The notes under the pieces: generated by a model
Databases searched by the model: none
What the model was told of the DNA's origin: nothing
What the model saw: only the letters and a program-made list of their open reading frames with translations
Shown here: in pieces, positions 1 to 7,997 of the stretch
How the letters are laid out: every line of letters starts with the position of its first letter
Position numbering within the stretch: position 1 is the stretch's first letter
Program-made: the position numbers and the translations under genes
NCBI GenBank assembly: GCA_046349615.1
Contig: JAXMBZ010000011.1
Location: forward strand, 122,797 to 186,796
Source: JADJNY01 sp046349615
Lineage (GTDB): Bacteria; Planctomycetota; UBA1135; GCA-002686595
Direction: 5' to 3'
DNA length: 64,000 nt

Positions 1-1
1 C

Positions 2-1792
2 GTCGACAAGCCGATCCTCGACCTGCAGCTCGTCGCGCCCGCGCCGAAGGAAGCGGGCAAGGTGCAGGTCCCGCTGACGATCAACGGGCGCGCGGTGCCG
101 TTCGAGCTCGACGTCGTCGACGCCGCGGCCGTGCGGCGCGTCACGTTCCCCTCGCGCGTCGACGGCTCGGTGCAGGAGTGCAGCGTGCGTCCGTCGATGG
201 AGCCGACCGACGCCGTCGTGCTCACGCTGCACGGCGCGAGCGTCGACGCGTTCAACCAAGCGGCGTCGTACTCTCCGAAGAAGGACTTCGCGTTCGTCGC
301 GCCGACCAACCGGCGTCCCTACGGCTTCGACTGGCAGGACTGGGGCCGCGCGAACGCGTACGAAGCGCTCGCGGCCGGCATCGCGCCGAGGAAGCTCGAC
401 GACGCGCGCGTGTTCCTCACGGGCCACTCGATGGGCGGACACGGGACGTGGCACCTCGCCGTGAACGACCCGTTCCGCTTCCTCGCGATCGCGCCGAGCG
501 CCGGATGGTCGGGCTTCGACAGCTACGGCGGCGGGAAGCGCGACGGCGAACTCGCGGCGCTCTGGCGCGGCGCGGACGCGAGCTCCGACACGCTCGCGCT
601 GCTCTCGAACCTCGCGAAGACGCCCGTGTTCATCCTGCACGGCGAGGCCGACGACAACGTGCCCGTGAGCGAGGCGCGCAAGATGGAAGCAGCGCTGCGC
701 GAGCTCGGCGCGCCGCCCGGGATCCACGTGCAGCCCGGCGCAGGTCACTGGTGGGACGGCGACGCCGCGCCGGGCGCGGACTGCGTCGACTGGCCCGGCA
801 TCTTCGAGACGTTCCGCGCCGCGATGCCGCGCAAAGCAGGCGCGGAGCTCGACGCCTGGAGCGCGGATCCGTCCGTGCAGTCCGTGCTCGGCTGGTGCGA
901 GCTCCTCCAGCCCCTCGTGTACGGTGAGCGGCTCCACGTCCGCTCCCGGCTCGACGTCGCGCAGAAGGAGCTCGTCGTCGAGACGGGCAACGTGCGCGCG
1001 TTCCGCATCCGCGCGACGCCGGCGGGTTGGAACGGCAGCGTGATCCAGGTCGACGGCACGCGGATCGAGCTCAAGGCGTGGGACTACTCGGGTGCGTTCG
1101 TGCGCGAGGCCTCGGGCTGGGTCGCGTCCTCGAAGGACTTCGACCCGGCGACGCAGAAGACGCCCGAGTTCTCGGGGCCCTTCAAGCGCGCCTTCGATCG
1201 CGGCTTCGTGCTCGTCTACGGCACCGCCGGCGACGACCGCGAGGACGCCGAGCTCCTCGCGCGCGCGCGCTGCGACGCGGAGTCGTGGTGGTACCGAGCG
1301 AACGGCTCGGTGCGCGTGATCCGCGACGAGGACTTCGTCGCGCACGGCCTCGGCACGTGGGTCTACGACGTCGAGCTCGAGGACTTCGTGCCCAACGTGA
1401 TCCTCTACGGCAACGCGGACACGAACTCGGCCTGGACGAAGGTCCTCGGCGGCGACGCGACCATCGGCGCGAAGCGCGGCGAGCTGCGCGTCGGCGCGAA
1501 CACGTGGAAGGGCGACGACCTCGCCGCGGTGTTCGTGCGCCCCCGCCGCGACGCGAAGGGCCGGACGATCGGGCTCGTCGGCGCGTTCGCGGACTCGGGG
1601 ATCCGCGGGGCGCGGCTCTCGTACGTGCTCGCGCCGTTCGCGTCGGGCGTCGGCTATCCCGACTACGCGGTGTTCGACTCGAACGTGCTCGCGAAGGCCG
1701 ACGGCGGCGTGCTCGCGGCGGGCTTCTTCGATGCGCGATGGGAGCTCGTTCCCGGCGCGTTCGAGCGCGCGCCGGCGACGCAGCCGAAGTGA
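2..1792 (+). CDS. Alpha/beta hydrolase (prolyl-oligopeptidase/esterase-like), 5' end outside window
   Basis: The reading frame is open from the first bases, so the gene starts upstream; an internal GTG at 62 is not the likely start. About 596 residues are visible. A serine-hydrolase core is clear: nucleophile elbow GHSMGGHG (bases ~421-444), a GEADDNVP segment that would supply the acid, and GAGHWWDG supplying the histidine. This is the layout of peptidase S9/PHB-depolymerase-like hydrolases. Roughly 300 further residues follow the core; they look beta-rich and I do not recognise them. The substrate is unknown. It converges on the next gene with a 67-base gap. The hydrolase fold is sure; the family within it is not. 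Confidence 0.8.
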   Translation, partial: VDKPILDLQLVAPAPKEAGKVQVPLTINGRAVPFELDVVDAAAVRRVTFPSRVDGSVQECSVRPSMEPTDAVVLTLHGASVDAFNQAASYSPKKDFAFVAPTNRRPYGFDWQDWGRANAYEALAAGIAPRKLDDARVFLTGHSMGGHGTWHLAVNDPFRFLAIAPSAGWSGFDSYGGGKRDGELAALWRGADASSDTLALLSNLAKTPVFILHGEADDNVPVSEARKMEAALRELGAPPGIHVQPGAGHWWDGDAAPGADCVDWPGIFETFRAAMPRKAGAELDAWSADPSVQSVLGWCELLQPLVYGERLHVRSRLDVAQKELVVETGNVRAFRIRATPAGWNGSVIQVDGTRIELKAWDYSGAFVREASGWVASSKDFDPATQKTPEFSGPFKRAFDRGFVLVYGTAGDDREDAELLARARCDAESWWYRANGSVRVIRDEDFVAHGLGTWVYDVELEDFVPNVILYGNADTNSAWTKVLGGDATIGAKRGELRVGANTWKGDDLAAVFVRPRRDAKGRTIGLVGAFADSGIRGARLSYVLAPFASGVGYPDYAVFDSNVLAKADGGVLAAGFFDARWELVPGAFERAPATQPK

Positions 1793-1859
1793 CCGTTCGC
1801 GCCGCAACCGGACCGACCGAAGGCGGGCGCGGCGTTCCAATGCGAGCGCTTCGCGCGCG

Positions 1860-3485
1860 TCACCGCGGCTTCGCGAGCAGCGCTTCGTGCGCGGCGAGCC
1901 ACGGATGGTTGGGCGCGCGCTGCGCGATCTGCGCGAGCATCGCGCGCGCTTCGTCGTCGCGGTGGAGCTCGTGCAGTCCGCCGACGATCCCGAACGCGGC
2001 CGGGAGGAACTCGGGTTGGAGCTCGAGCGCGCGCCGGTAGAGCTCGAGCGCGCGCGCCGGCTCTCCGCGCCGACGCAGGAGGTTGCCCAGGTTGTGCAGC
2101 GCCTCGGGGTAGTCGGGCAGGATGCGGAGCGCCTCCGCGTACTCGCGCTCGGCGCCCGCGTCGTCGCCCTCCGCGGCGAGTTCCGCGCCGAGGTTGAAGC
2201 GTGCCTTCGCGCTCCGCGGCGCCTCGGCGACCTGCGCGCGGAAGAACGTCGCGGGGTCGCGCCACACGGCGTTGCGCGCCCACGACGCGGCGAGGTTCGC
2301 CGTGACGAGCGCGCCGACGACGCCGATCGAGACCCAGGAGGCGAGCGCGCGTCCTCGCCGCTCGAAGCGCCCGGCGAACCCGACGATCGCGAGCCCCGCG
2401 AGCCCGCAGACGAAGAGCGACGGCGCGTACGCGAGTCGCTCCGCGCGCGGCGTGCCGATCGGGAAGAGGAGGTTGCTCGCCGGTGCGAACAGCAGCGCGT
2501 AGCCCGCGAGTGCGAGCGCCACCGCGCGCTGCCGTCGCCAGGCGCGCGCGGCCCACACGACCCCGCCGACCGCGACCGCGAGGACGCCGAGCACGCGCGC
2601 GTCGCCGAGGCTCGTCACGACGTCGAGCGCGGCGTGGCTCGCGTCCGAGCGGAACCCGAGGGGCACGAGCATGTGGAGGAGGTAGTCCCCCTGCACGGCG
2701 AGCGCGGTGAGCACGCGCTCCCACGTCGTCGCCGCGACGAGCGGGTTGTCGAGCATCGACGTCGCCGCGCGGTCGTCGCGCAGGACGAACGCGCGCGCGG
2801 CGAGGAACGCGAGCAACGCAGCGACGCTCGCGACGTGGCGCCCCCAGGCCGGACGATCGCCGCGCACGAACGCGTCGACGAGCAGCGCGACCCCGAGGAA
2901 CCCGACCGCGGACTCCTTGCACGCGACCGCGGCGGCGTAGCACGCGGTCGCGGCCCACGCGGGCCCGCGGCGGACGTGCAGCAGGACGTACCCGAGCCCG
3001 AAGGCGAGCGCGAGCGTCTCCGAGCGGCCGGTGATCGGCGCGAGCGCCTCGACGTGGAGCGCGAGCACGGCGAACAGGCACGCGCCCGCGAGCGCGGCTC
3101 CGCGCGCGATCCCGAGCGCGCGCAGGAACGCGAGCACGAGCACGCTCGCGACGGCGTGCACGAGCGCGTTCACCGCGTGGAACGGCACCACCGACTCGAA
3201 CGCGAGCCCGAACCGCTCGTGCAGCCAGCCCTGGAACGACAGCGACCAGCTCGCGACCGGCCGGTAGAGCCCGGCCGCAGGCTTCGCGGGCCCCCACCAC
3301 GTCGACGCCCACACGCCGGGCCACGCGAACGGCGCGCGGAGCACGGGGTTTTCGACGAGCACGCGGTCGTCGTAGAGGATCCCGTTCGCGAGCGCGTTCG
3401 CCTGCGCCGCGAGCGCGAGGCCCGCCACGAGCGCGCGATCGCGCCGCGTCGAGACGTTCGCTCCTCCTCCCGATCGTTCGTCCAT
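1860..3485 (-). CDS. Multi-TM protein with C-terminal TPRs (TMTC/O-mannosyltransferase-like)
   Basis: 541 residues. The N-terminal two thirds consist of many hydrophobic helices, and the last ~115 residues are tetratricopeptide repeats (phrases such as AKARFNLGAELAAEGD and PEALHNLGNLLRRRGEPARAL). Near the N-terminus, GILYDDRVLVENP matches the acidic DD loop after helix 1 of TMTC-type and related GT-C membrane glycosyltransferases, where it faces the periplasm. A role in glycosylating exported proteins or lipids with a polyprenyl-phosphate sugar donor is inferred. The ATG at 3485 is used; GGAGGAGGAG just inside the gene has no start codon behind it. The gene stands alone; the hairpin at 3521-3556 separates it from the gene upstream. 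Confidence 0.75.
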   Translation of the reverse strand: MDERSGGGANVSTRRDRALVAGLALAAQANALANGILYDDRVLVENPVLRAPFAWPGVWASTWWGPAKPAAGLYRPVASWSLSFQGWLHERFGLAFESVVPFHAVNALVHAVASVLVLAFLRALGIARGAALAGACLFAVLALHVEALAPITGRSETLALAFGLGYVLLHVRRGPAWAATACYAAAVACKESAVGFLGVALLVDAFVRGDRPAWGRHVASVAALLAFLAARAFVLRDDRAATSMLDNPLVAATTWERVLTALAVQGDYLLHMLVPLGFRSDASHAALDVVTSLGDARVLGVLAVAVGGVVWAARAWRRQRAVALALAGYALLFAPASNLLFPIGTPRAERLAYAPSLFVCGLAGLAIVGFAGRFERRGRALASWVSIGVVGALVTANLAASWARNAVWRDPATFFRAQVAEAPRSAKARFNLGAELAAEGDDAGAEREYAEALRILPDYPEALHNLGNLLRRRGEPARALELYRRALELQPEFLPAAFGIVGGLHELHRDDEARAMLAQIAQRAPNHPWLAAHEALLAKPR

Positions 3486-3520
3486 CGTCGAGCGCAGCCT
3501 AGCCGCGCGCGGTCGCGCCG

Positions 3521-3556
3521 AAAACGAACGAGGGGCGGCCCTTTCGGACCACCCCT
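3521..3556 (-). terminator. Rho-independent terminator with GAAA tetraloop
   Basis: Read on the minus strand, an 11-bp stem (AGGGGUGGUCC pairing with GGGCCGCCCCU) closes a GAAA tetraloop and is followed by CGUUCGUUUU. Two of the pairs are G-U, so the stem is complete only in the minus-strand transcript; the plus-strand RNA would carry two A-C mismatches. It lies 43 bases past the stop of the gene at 3599-4603, so it should end that transcript and insulate the TPR gene. Confidence 0.8.
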
Positions 3557-3598
3557 GGTTTGTCGCGCTGGTCGGGCGTTCACCCGATCAGCTCGAAA

Positions 3599-4603
3599 TC
3601 ACTGGCCGTTGTCGCCGAGGACGCCGAGCGGCAGGAGGTCGCCGTTCGCCTGCGTGCCGACCGCGAAGGGCAGCTCGCCGCACGTCGAACCGTCGATGTG
3701 CTCGAGGAGCATCGCGAGGATCGCCGGATCCTGGAACTGGGCCGCCGAAGAGAACGCGACGTTGCCGTCGAGGCGCATCCAGCCGGTCTCCGAACCGTCG
3801 AGCGACTCGGCCGGGTTGTGGCCCGTCGAGGCGAGGAACCAGTCGGCGAACACGTTCGAGATGCGGAGGAGGTCGACCTTCTTCCAGCACTTGAACTGGT
3901 ACTGGGCCGAGAACACTTCTTCGTTGTCGTTGTACACGAGGAAGTCGACGATCGCTTCGAACGCCGCGCCGCCCGTGAGGTTGATCAGGACGAGGTTCGA
4001 GCCGTTGTTGTAGGAGAGGTCCTTGCCGTGCATGCCGCCGCCTTCCTGACCCACGAAGCGCGGGATCAGGATCTCGTCGGGGGCCTGCTCGTACTCGTTG
4101 CCGTTCAGGTCGCGGATGCCGTCGCTGTCGAGGTCCGTCGCCGCGCCGTCGGCGAGCGCCGCACCGGCCTTGAACACGAACGGAGCGTACTCGTAGTCGT
4201 CTTCACCGCCGCCGCCGGCGACGTGCGCCGTGCCGATGAGGTGGTCGTGCTTGATGGCGCGACCCTGCGCGTCCTTCGCGAACACCCAGAGGTAGCCCTT
4301 CTGAGCGTTCGGGTTGTCGAGGAGCGTGCTGACCGTGAGCGTGTCGTTCGGGGTGAGCGTGCGGGTGCGGTTCGTTTCGAGGCAGCCGTACGCGTTGATG
4401 TACACGTACTCGACCTTGATGTTCGCAGCCAACGGGTCCGAGCTCTCGTTCGTCACGGTGATGAACGTGTCGGAGCCGCGCGCGTTGTCGTAGGAGGGGA
4501 AGAGGAGCAGGCTGCCCGCTTGCGCGACACCAGCCTGAGCCGAAGCACCGAGGGCGAGGAAAGCCGCGCCCGCCAGCGCCGCGAAGGAGAAGGGACGGAT
4601 CAT
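3599..4603 (-). CDS. Secreted protein of unknown function, possible surface/adhesin-type
   Basis: 334 residues. The start is ATG at 4603, where a typical signal peptide begins (MIRPFSFAALAGAAFLALGASAQA, cut near residue 24); the frame stays open upstream for chance reasons. The mature part opens with LLFPSYDNARGSDTFITVTN, a beta-strand pattern common in exported, possibly immunoglobulin-like proteins. It contains a DLDSDGIRDLNGNEY segment resembling calcium-binding Asp loops, two Cys (YGCLET, FKCWKK) and another near the C-terminus. Codon use is less extreme than its neighbours, as expected for a well-expressed protein. A strong terminator follows. No enzymatic motif is seen and I do not recognise the family. 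Confidence 0.75.
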   Translation of the reverse strand: MIRPFSFAALAGAAFLALGASAQAGVAQAGSLLLFPSYDNARGSDTFITVTNESSDPLAANIKVEYVYINAYGCLETNRTRTLTPNDTLTVSTLLDNPNAQKGYLWVFAKDAQGRAIKHDHLIGTAHVAGGGGEDDYEYAPFVFKAGAALADGAATDLDSDGIRDLNGNEYEQAPDEILIPRFVGQEGGGMHGKDLSYNNGSNLVLINLTGGAAFEAIVDFLVYNDNEEVFSAQYQFKCWKKVDLLRISNVFADWFLASTGHNPAESLDGSETGWMRLDGNVAFSSAAQFQDPAILAMLLEHIDGSTCGELPFAVGTQANGDLLPLGVLGDNGQ

Positions 4604-4683
4604 GACGTCTCTTGTGGAAAGGGGATCGAGGTAGGGACGGTCCCGTTCCGCGGCCGGACAGGGCGGGCCTGGATTCCGGACGG

Positions 4684-4740
4684 GACCTAAGAAAACGTAT
4701 TTCACGATCGGGCGCCGTGCGGCGAAGTCACGGCGACTTC
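4684..4740. promoter_or_regulatory. Divergent intergenic region with AT-rich island and inverted repeat
   Basis: Between the secreted-protein gene (leftward) and the patatin gene (rightward) lie an unusually AT-rich stretch, 4688-4704, and a perfect 6-bp inverted repeat, GAAGTC-ACGGC-GACTTC (4724-4740). Either could mark a promoter or operator. No confident -35/-10 pair can be assigned. Confidence 0.25.
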
Positions 4741-4831
4741 TTGGCGGACGGCGGCGCGTCCGGAAGGAACGCACTCGCGCCTTCGGAAAGTCGTTCCTCC
4801 TCCTCGCGCGCGCCCCGTATCTTCCCGCGCC

Positions 4832-6070
4832 ATGGTGACGGGCACCCGCGGCGACCTCGCGCTCGTGATGAGCGGCGGCGGCGCGCGCGCGGCCTATCAG
4901 GTCGGACTGCTCCGCGCGCTCGCGCGTCACCGGCCGGACTTCGACCCTCAGATCGTGACCGGCGTCAGCGCGGGCGCGATCAACGCCGCGGCGATCGCGG
5001 CACTCCCCGGAACGTTCGGCGAGCGCGTGGAGCGGCTCGTCGAGCTCTGGAGCGGCCTGCGCGCCGAGCACGTCTTCCACGCCGAAACGGGCGTGCTCGC
5101 CGCGAACGTGCTCCGCGTCGGCATGAAGCTCGTGTCCGGCGGCCTCGTCAAGGGACCGGACGTGCGCTCGCTCGTCGACACGACGCCGCTGAGGAGCTTC
5201 CTCGTGCGCGCGCTCTCCGCGGAGCCCGACGGCTCGCTCCCCGGCATCGCGCGGCGCCTCGACATGGGAACGCTGCGCGCGGTCGCCATCACGGCGGCGA
5301 GCTACTCCACCGGCCAGTCGATCACGTTCGTCGAAGGGCGCGACGTCGTCCCCTGGACGCGCGCGCAGCGCAAGTCGCGCGCGACGCGCCTGCGCGTCGA
5401 GCACGTCCTCGCGTCGGCATCGCTCCCGATCTTCTTCCCGGCCGTCGAGGTCGACGGGCACTGGTTCGGCGACGGCGGCATGCGCCTGACCGCGCCGCTC
5501 TCCCCCGCCGTGCACCTCGGTGCGCGCCGGATCCTCGCGATCAGCACGCGGTATGCGCGCAGCATCGAAGAAGCGGACGAGGCGTCCGTCGACGCGTATC
5601 CGCCGCCCGCGCAGGTCCTCGGCGTCGTGTTCAACTCGATCTTCCTCGACCAATTCGACGCCGACGCGCAGACGCTCGAGCGCGTGAACGCGCTCCTCCG
5701 CGCCGAACAGCAGGCGCGCCGTCTCACGGGCGACGGCCCGGACGAGGCTCCCGACTTCGACCCCGACGCGGCCGCGGCGCTCTGCGGCGTATCCGGAACG
5801 AACGCTCCGCTCGACGGGCTGCGCGAGCTCGCGCTCTGCGTGCAGCGCCCGTCACGCGACCTCGGACGCATGGCGAACGAGCACGAGCCCGATCTCCCCG
5901 GCGCGTTCCGCTTCCTGACGCGCGGTCTCGGCACGAAGGAGACGCGCTCGAACGACATGCTCAGCCTCGTGATGTTCCAGCCCGACTACATCGCGCGCCT
6001 CGTCGAGCTCGGCGAGAAGGACGGCGCCGCGCGCGCCGACGAACTCGACCGCTTCCTCGCGGGCGGGTGA
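4832..6070 (+). CDS. Patatin-like phospholipase
   Basis: 412 residues without a clear signal peptide. All three patatin signatures are present: the oxyanion glycine loop SGGGARAAYQ at residues 14-23, the nucleophile G-V-S-A-G with Ser46, and the D-G-G motif with Asp214 (HWFGDGGMRL). Together they form the Ser-Asp dyad of this family, which hydrolyses acyl ester bonds of phospholipids or other lipids. The C-terminal ~150 residues are family-specific and may serve membrane or substrate binding. The gene is divergent from the secreted protein, with 228 bases between them. Activity is likely since no key residue is missing; the natural lipid substrate is unknown. Confidence 0.9.
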   Translation: MVTGTRGDLALVMSGGGARAAYQVGLLRALARHRPDFDPQIVTGVSAGAINAAAIAALPGTFGERVERLVELWSGLRAEHVFHAETGVLAANVLRVGMKLVSGGLVKGPDVRSLVDTTPLRSFLVRALSAEPDGSLPGIARRLDMGTLRAVAITAASYSTGQSITFVEGRDVVPWTRAQRKSRATRLRVEHVLASASLPIFFPAVEVDGHWFGDGGMRLTAPLSPAVHLGARRILAISTRYARSIEEADEASVDAYPPPAQVLGVVFNSIFLDQFDADAQTLERVNALLRAEQQARRLTGDGPDEAPDFDPDAAAALCGVSGTNAPLDGLRELALCVQRPSRDLGRMANEHEPDLPGAFRFLTRGLGTKETRSNDMLSLVMFQPDYIARLVELGEKDGAARADELDRFLAGG

Positions 6071-6295
6071 GGCGCGCTCCGCGCGCGAGCGCGGTCGAAC
6101 TCGACGGCGGAAGCGGAGGTTCCGTGCCTGCGGAGCGCGGGCTCCTTCGACTCCCCGCTCGAGCTGCGTGCACCACGCACGTGGGCGCGGAACGCTCCGC
6201 GTGCGGCGCGTCGAACGGCCGTAAAACGCGGCGCCGCAGGGGCGCGAGCGCTCGGACGCGGCGCTACCCTGTGCGCCCCCACCGAGGTCCTGCGC

Positions 6296-7981
6296 ATGAT
6301 CGGTTCACTCGTCCTCGCGTCCGCCGCGCTCCCGTTCGTCCTTCAGTCCGCTCCCGCGGAATCGCGCGCGGCCCCCGTCGATGCGCGCGCGATCTCCGTC
6401 GCGCTGGCGCGCGTCGCGACCGAGTTCCCCACGCTCGCGAGCGTCGTCCCCGTGACGACGTCGCTCGGCGGCCGGAAGATCGAGGCGCTGCGTCTCGCCG
6501 CGGGCGAGCTCACGAAGGGCCGCCCCGCGATCCTCGTCGTCGCGAACCTCGAGGGTCCGTGGGCGTGGACGAGCGGGCTCGTGCTCGACGAGGCGCGCGA
6601 GCTCGCCGCGCGCTACGCGAGCGACGCGGCGGTGAAGGAGCTCCTCGACGGCACGACGCTCTACCTCGTCCCGTGCGCGAACCCCGACGCCGCGGAGGCG
6701 CGCTTCGCGACGCCGCTCGAGGAGCAGCGCGCCGCCGCGCCCTCGATGGACGACGATCGCGACGGCCGCGCGGGCGAGGACGGCCCGTCGGACGTCGACG
6801 GCGACGGTCGCATCCTCTGGATGCGCAAGGAGGATCCCGACGGCGAGTGGATCGCGGACCCGACGGATCCGCGCGCGATGGTGCAGGCCGAGCGCACGAA
6901 GGGCGAGCGGGGCCGGTGGAAGCTCTTCGTCGAGGGCCGCGACTCCGATCACGACGAGCGGGTCGGGGAGGACCCGCTCCTCGACGTGCAGGTCGGCCGC
7001 AATTTCCCGCACGGTTGGAAGGAGCACACGCCCGAGGCCGGCCCGTGGCCGATGAGCCAGCCCGAGTCGCGCGGGCTCGCGCTGTTCGTGCTCGCGCATC
7101 GCGAGCTCCAGCTCGTCGTCGTGTACGGCGCGCAGGACTCGCTGCAGGAGAAGCCGAAGACCGCGCCCGACGGCGGCGGCCGAGGACTGCTCGCGGCGAC
7201 GCCGGAGTCCGACGCGAAGCTCTACGACGAGCTCGGCCGCCGCTACAAGGCGCTCGTCGCGACGAAGGCGAAGGGCGAAGGCGACGCGCACGGCACGTTC
7301 GGGGCGTGGTGCGAGCTCGAGCGCGGCCTCGCCGTGCTCTCGATCGCGCCGTGGTCGCTGCCGCTCGACCAGGAAGCGCCGAAGAAGGACGACGACGCGA
7401 AGAAGGACGAGGGCAAGAAGGACGGCGAGAAGCGCGAGCCCTCCGACGACGCGAAGCGCCTGCGCTGGATCGACGCGAAGGACGAGAGCGCGCGGTTCGT
7501 CCCGTGGAAGGCGTTCCAGCACCCCGAGCTCGGCGCGGTCGAGATCGGCGGCTTCGCGCCCTACGCGCGCATCGAGCCGCCCGAGAGCGAGCGCGCATCG
7601 ATCGCGGACGCTCAACGCACGTTCCTCGCGTCGCTCGGCGGCGTCCTCGCGCGCCTGCGGCTCGTCGACGTGAAGGCGAAGGACCTCGGCGGCGTGTGGC
7701 AGGTCGACGCCGTGGTCGAGAACCCCTCGTTCCTCCCCTACCCGACCGTCGCGGGTCGTCGCACCGGCGCGCCGCGCCCCGCGCGCGTGACGCTCGCGCT
7801 CCCGCCGAGCGCGAAGCTCCTCGCCGGAGAGCGGCAGACGCTCGTGCGCGAACTCGCGGGCAGCGGCGGACGACGCGAGCTCCGCTGGCTCGTGCAGGGC
7901 GCCGCGCCGAGCCAGATCGAGCTCGCGCTCGACACCGATGGAGCCGGCGCCGCCGCGCTCGAACCCGAGATCGCGAAGTGA
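6296..7981 (+). CDS. M14 carboxypeptidase-like protein lacking zinc ligands (pseudoenzyme)
   Basis: 561 residues with a signal-like N-terminus. It is collinear with the next gene, an intact M14 peptidase. Where that protein has GNVHGNE this one has ANLEGPWA (residues 83-90), so both HxxE ligands are gone. Where it has SFHNAGG this one has VVYGAQD, and FTNELW becomes SIAPWS, losing the catalytic Glu. GYDMNR becomes DVQVGRN, keeping only the Arg. The Asp-rich, calcium-loop-like insert (DVDGDGRI) is kept, as is the NPD motif. A Lys/Asp linker lies around residues 358-388. The frame is intact with normal codon bias, so it is a conserved non-catalytic paralogue rather than a decayed gene. It may partner or regulate its neighbour; that is inference. 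Confidence 0.8.
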   Translation: MIGSLVLASAALPFVLQSAPAESRAAPVDARAISVALARVATEFPTLASVVPVTTSLGGRKIEALRLAAGELTKGRPAILVVANLEGPWAWTSGLVLDEARELAARYASDAAVKELLDGTTLYLVPCANPDAAEARFATPLEEQRAAAPSMDDDRDGRAGEDGPSDVDGDGRILWMRKEDPDGEWIADPTDPRAMVQAERTKGERGRWKLFVEGRDSDHDERVGEDPLLDVQVGRNFPHGWKEHTPEAGPWPMSQPESRGLALFVLAHRELQLVVVYGAQDSLQEKPKTAPDGGGRGLLAATPESDAKLYDELGRRYKALVATKAKGEGDAHGTFGAWCELERGLAVLSIAPWSLPLDQEAPKKDDDAKKDEGKKDGEKREPSDDAKRLRWIDAKDESARFVPWKAFQHPELGAVEIGGFAPYARIEPPESERASIADAQRTFLASLGGVLARLRLVDVKAKDLGGVWQVDAVVENPSFLPYPTVAGRRTGAPRPARVTLALPPSAKLLAGERQTLVRELAGSGGRRELRWLVQGAAPSQIELALDTDGAGAAALEPEIAK

Positions 7982-7997
7982 CGCAGGAGGACGCCAA

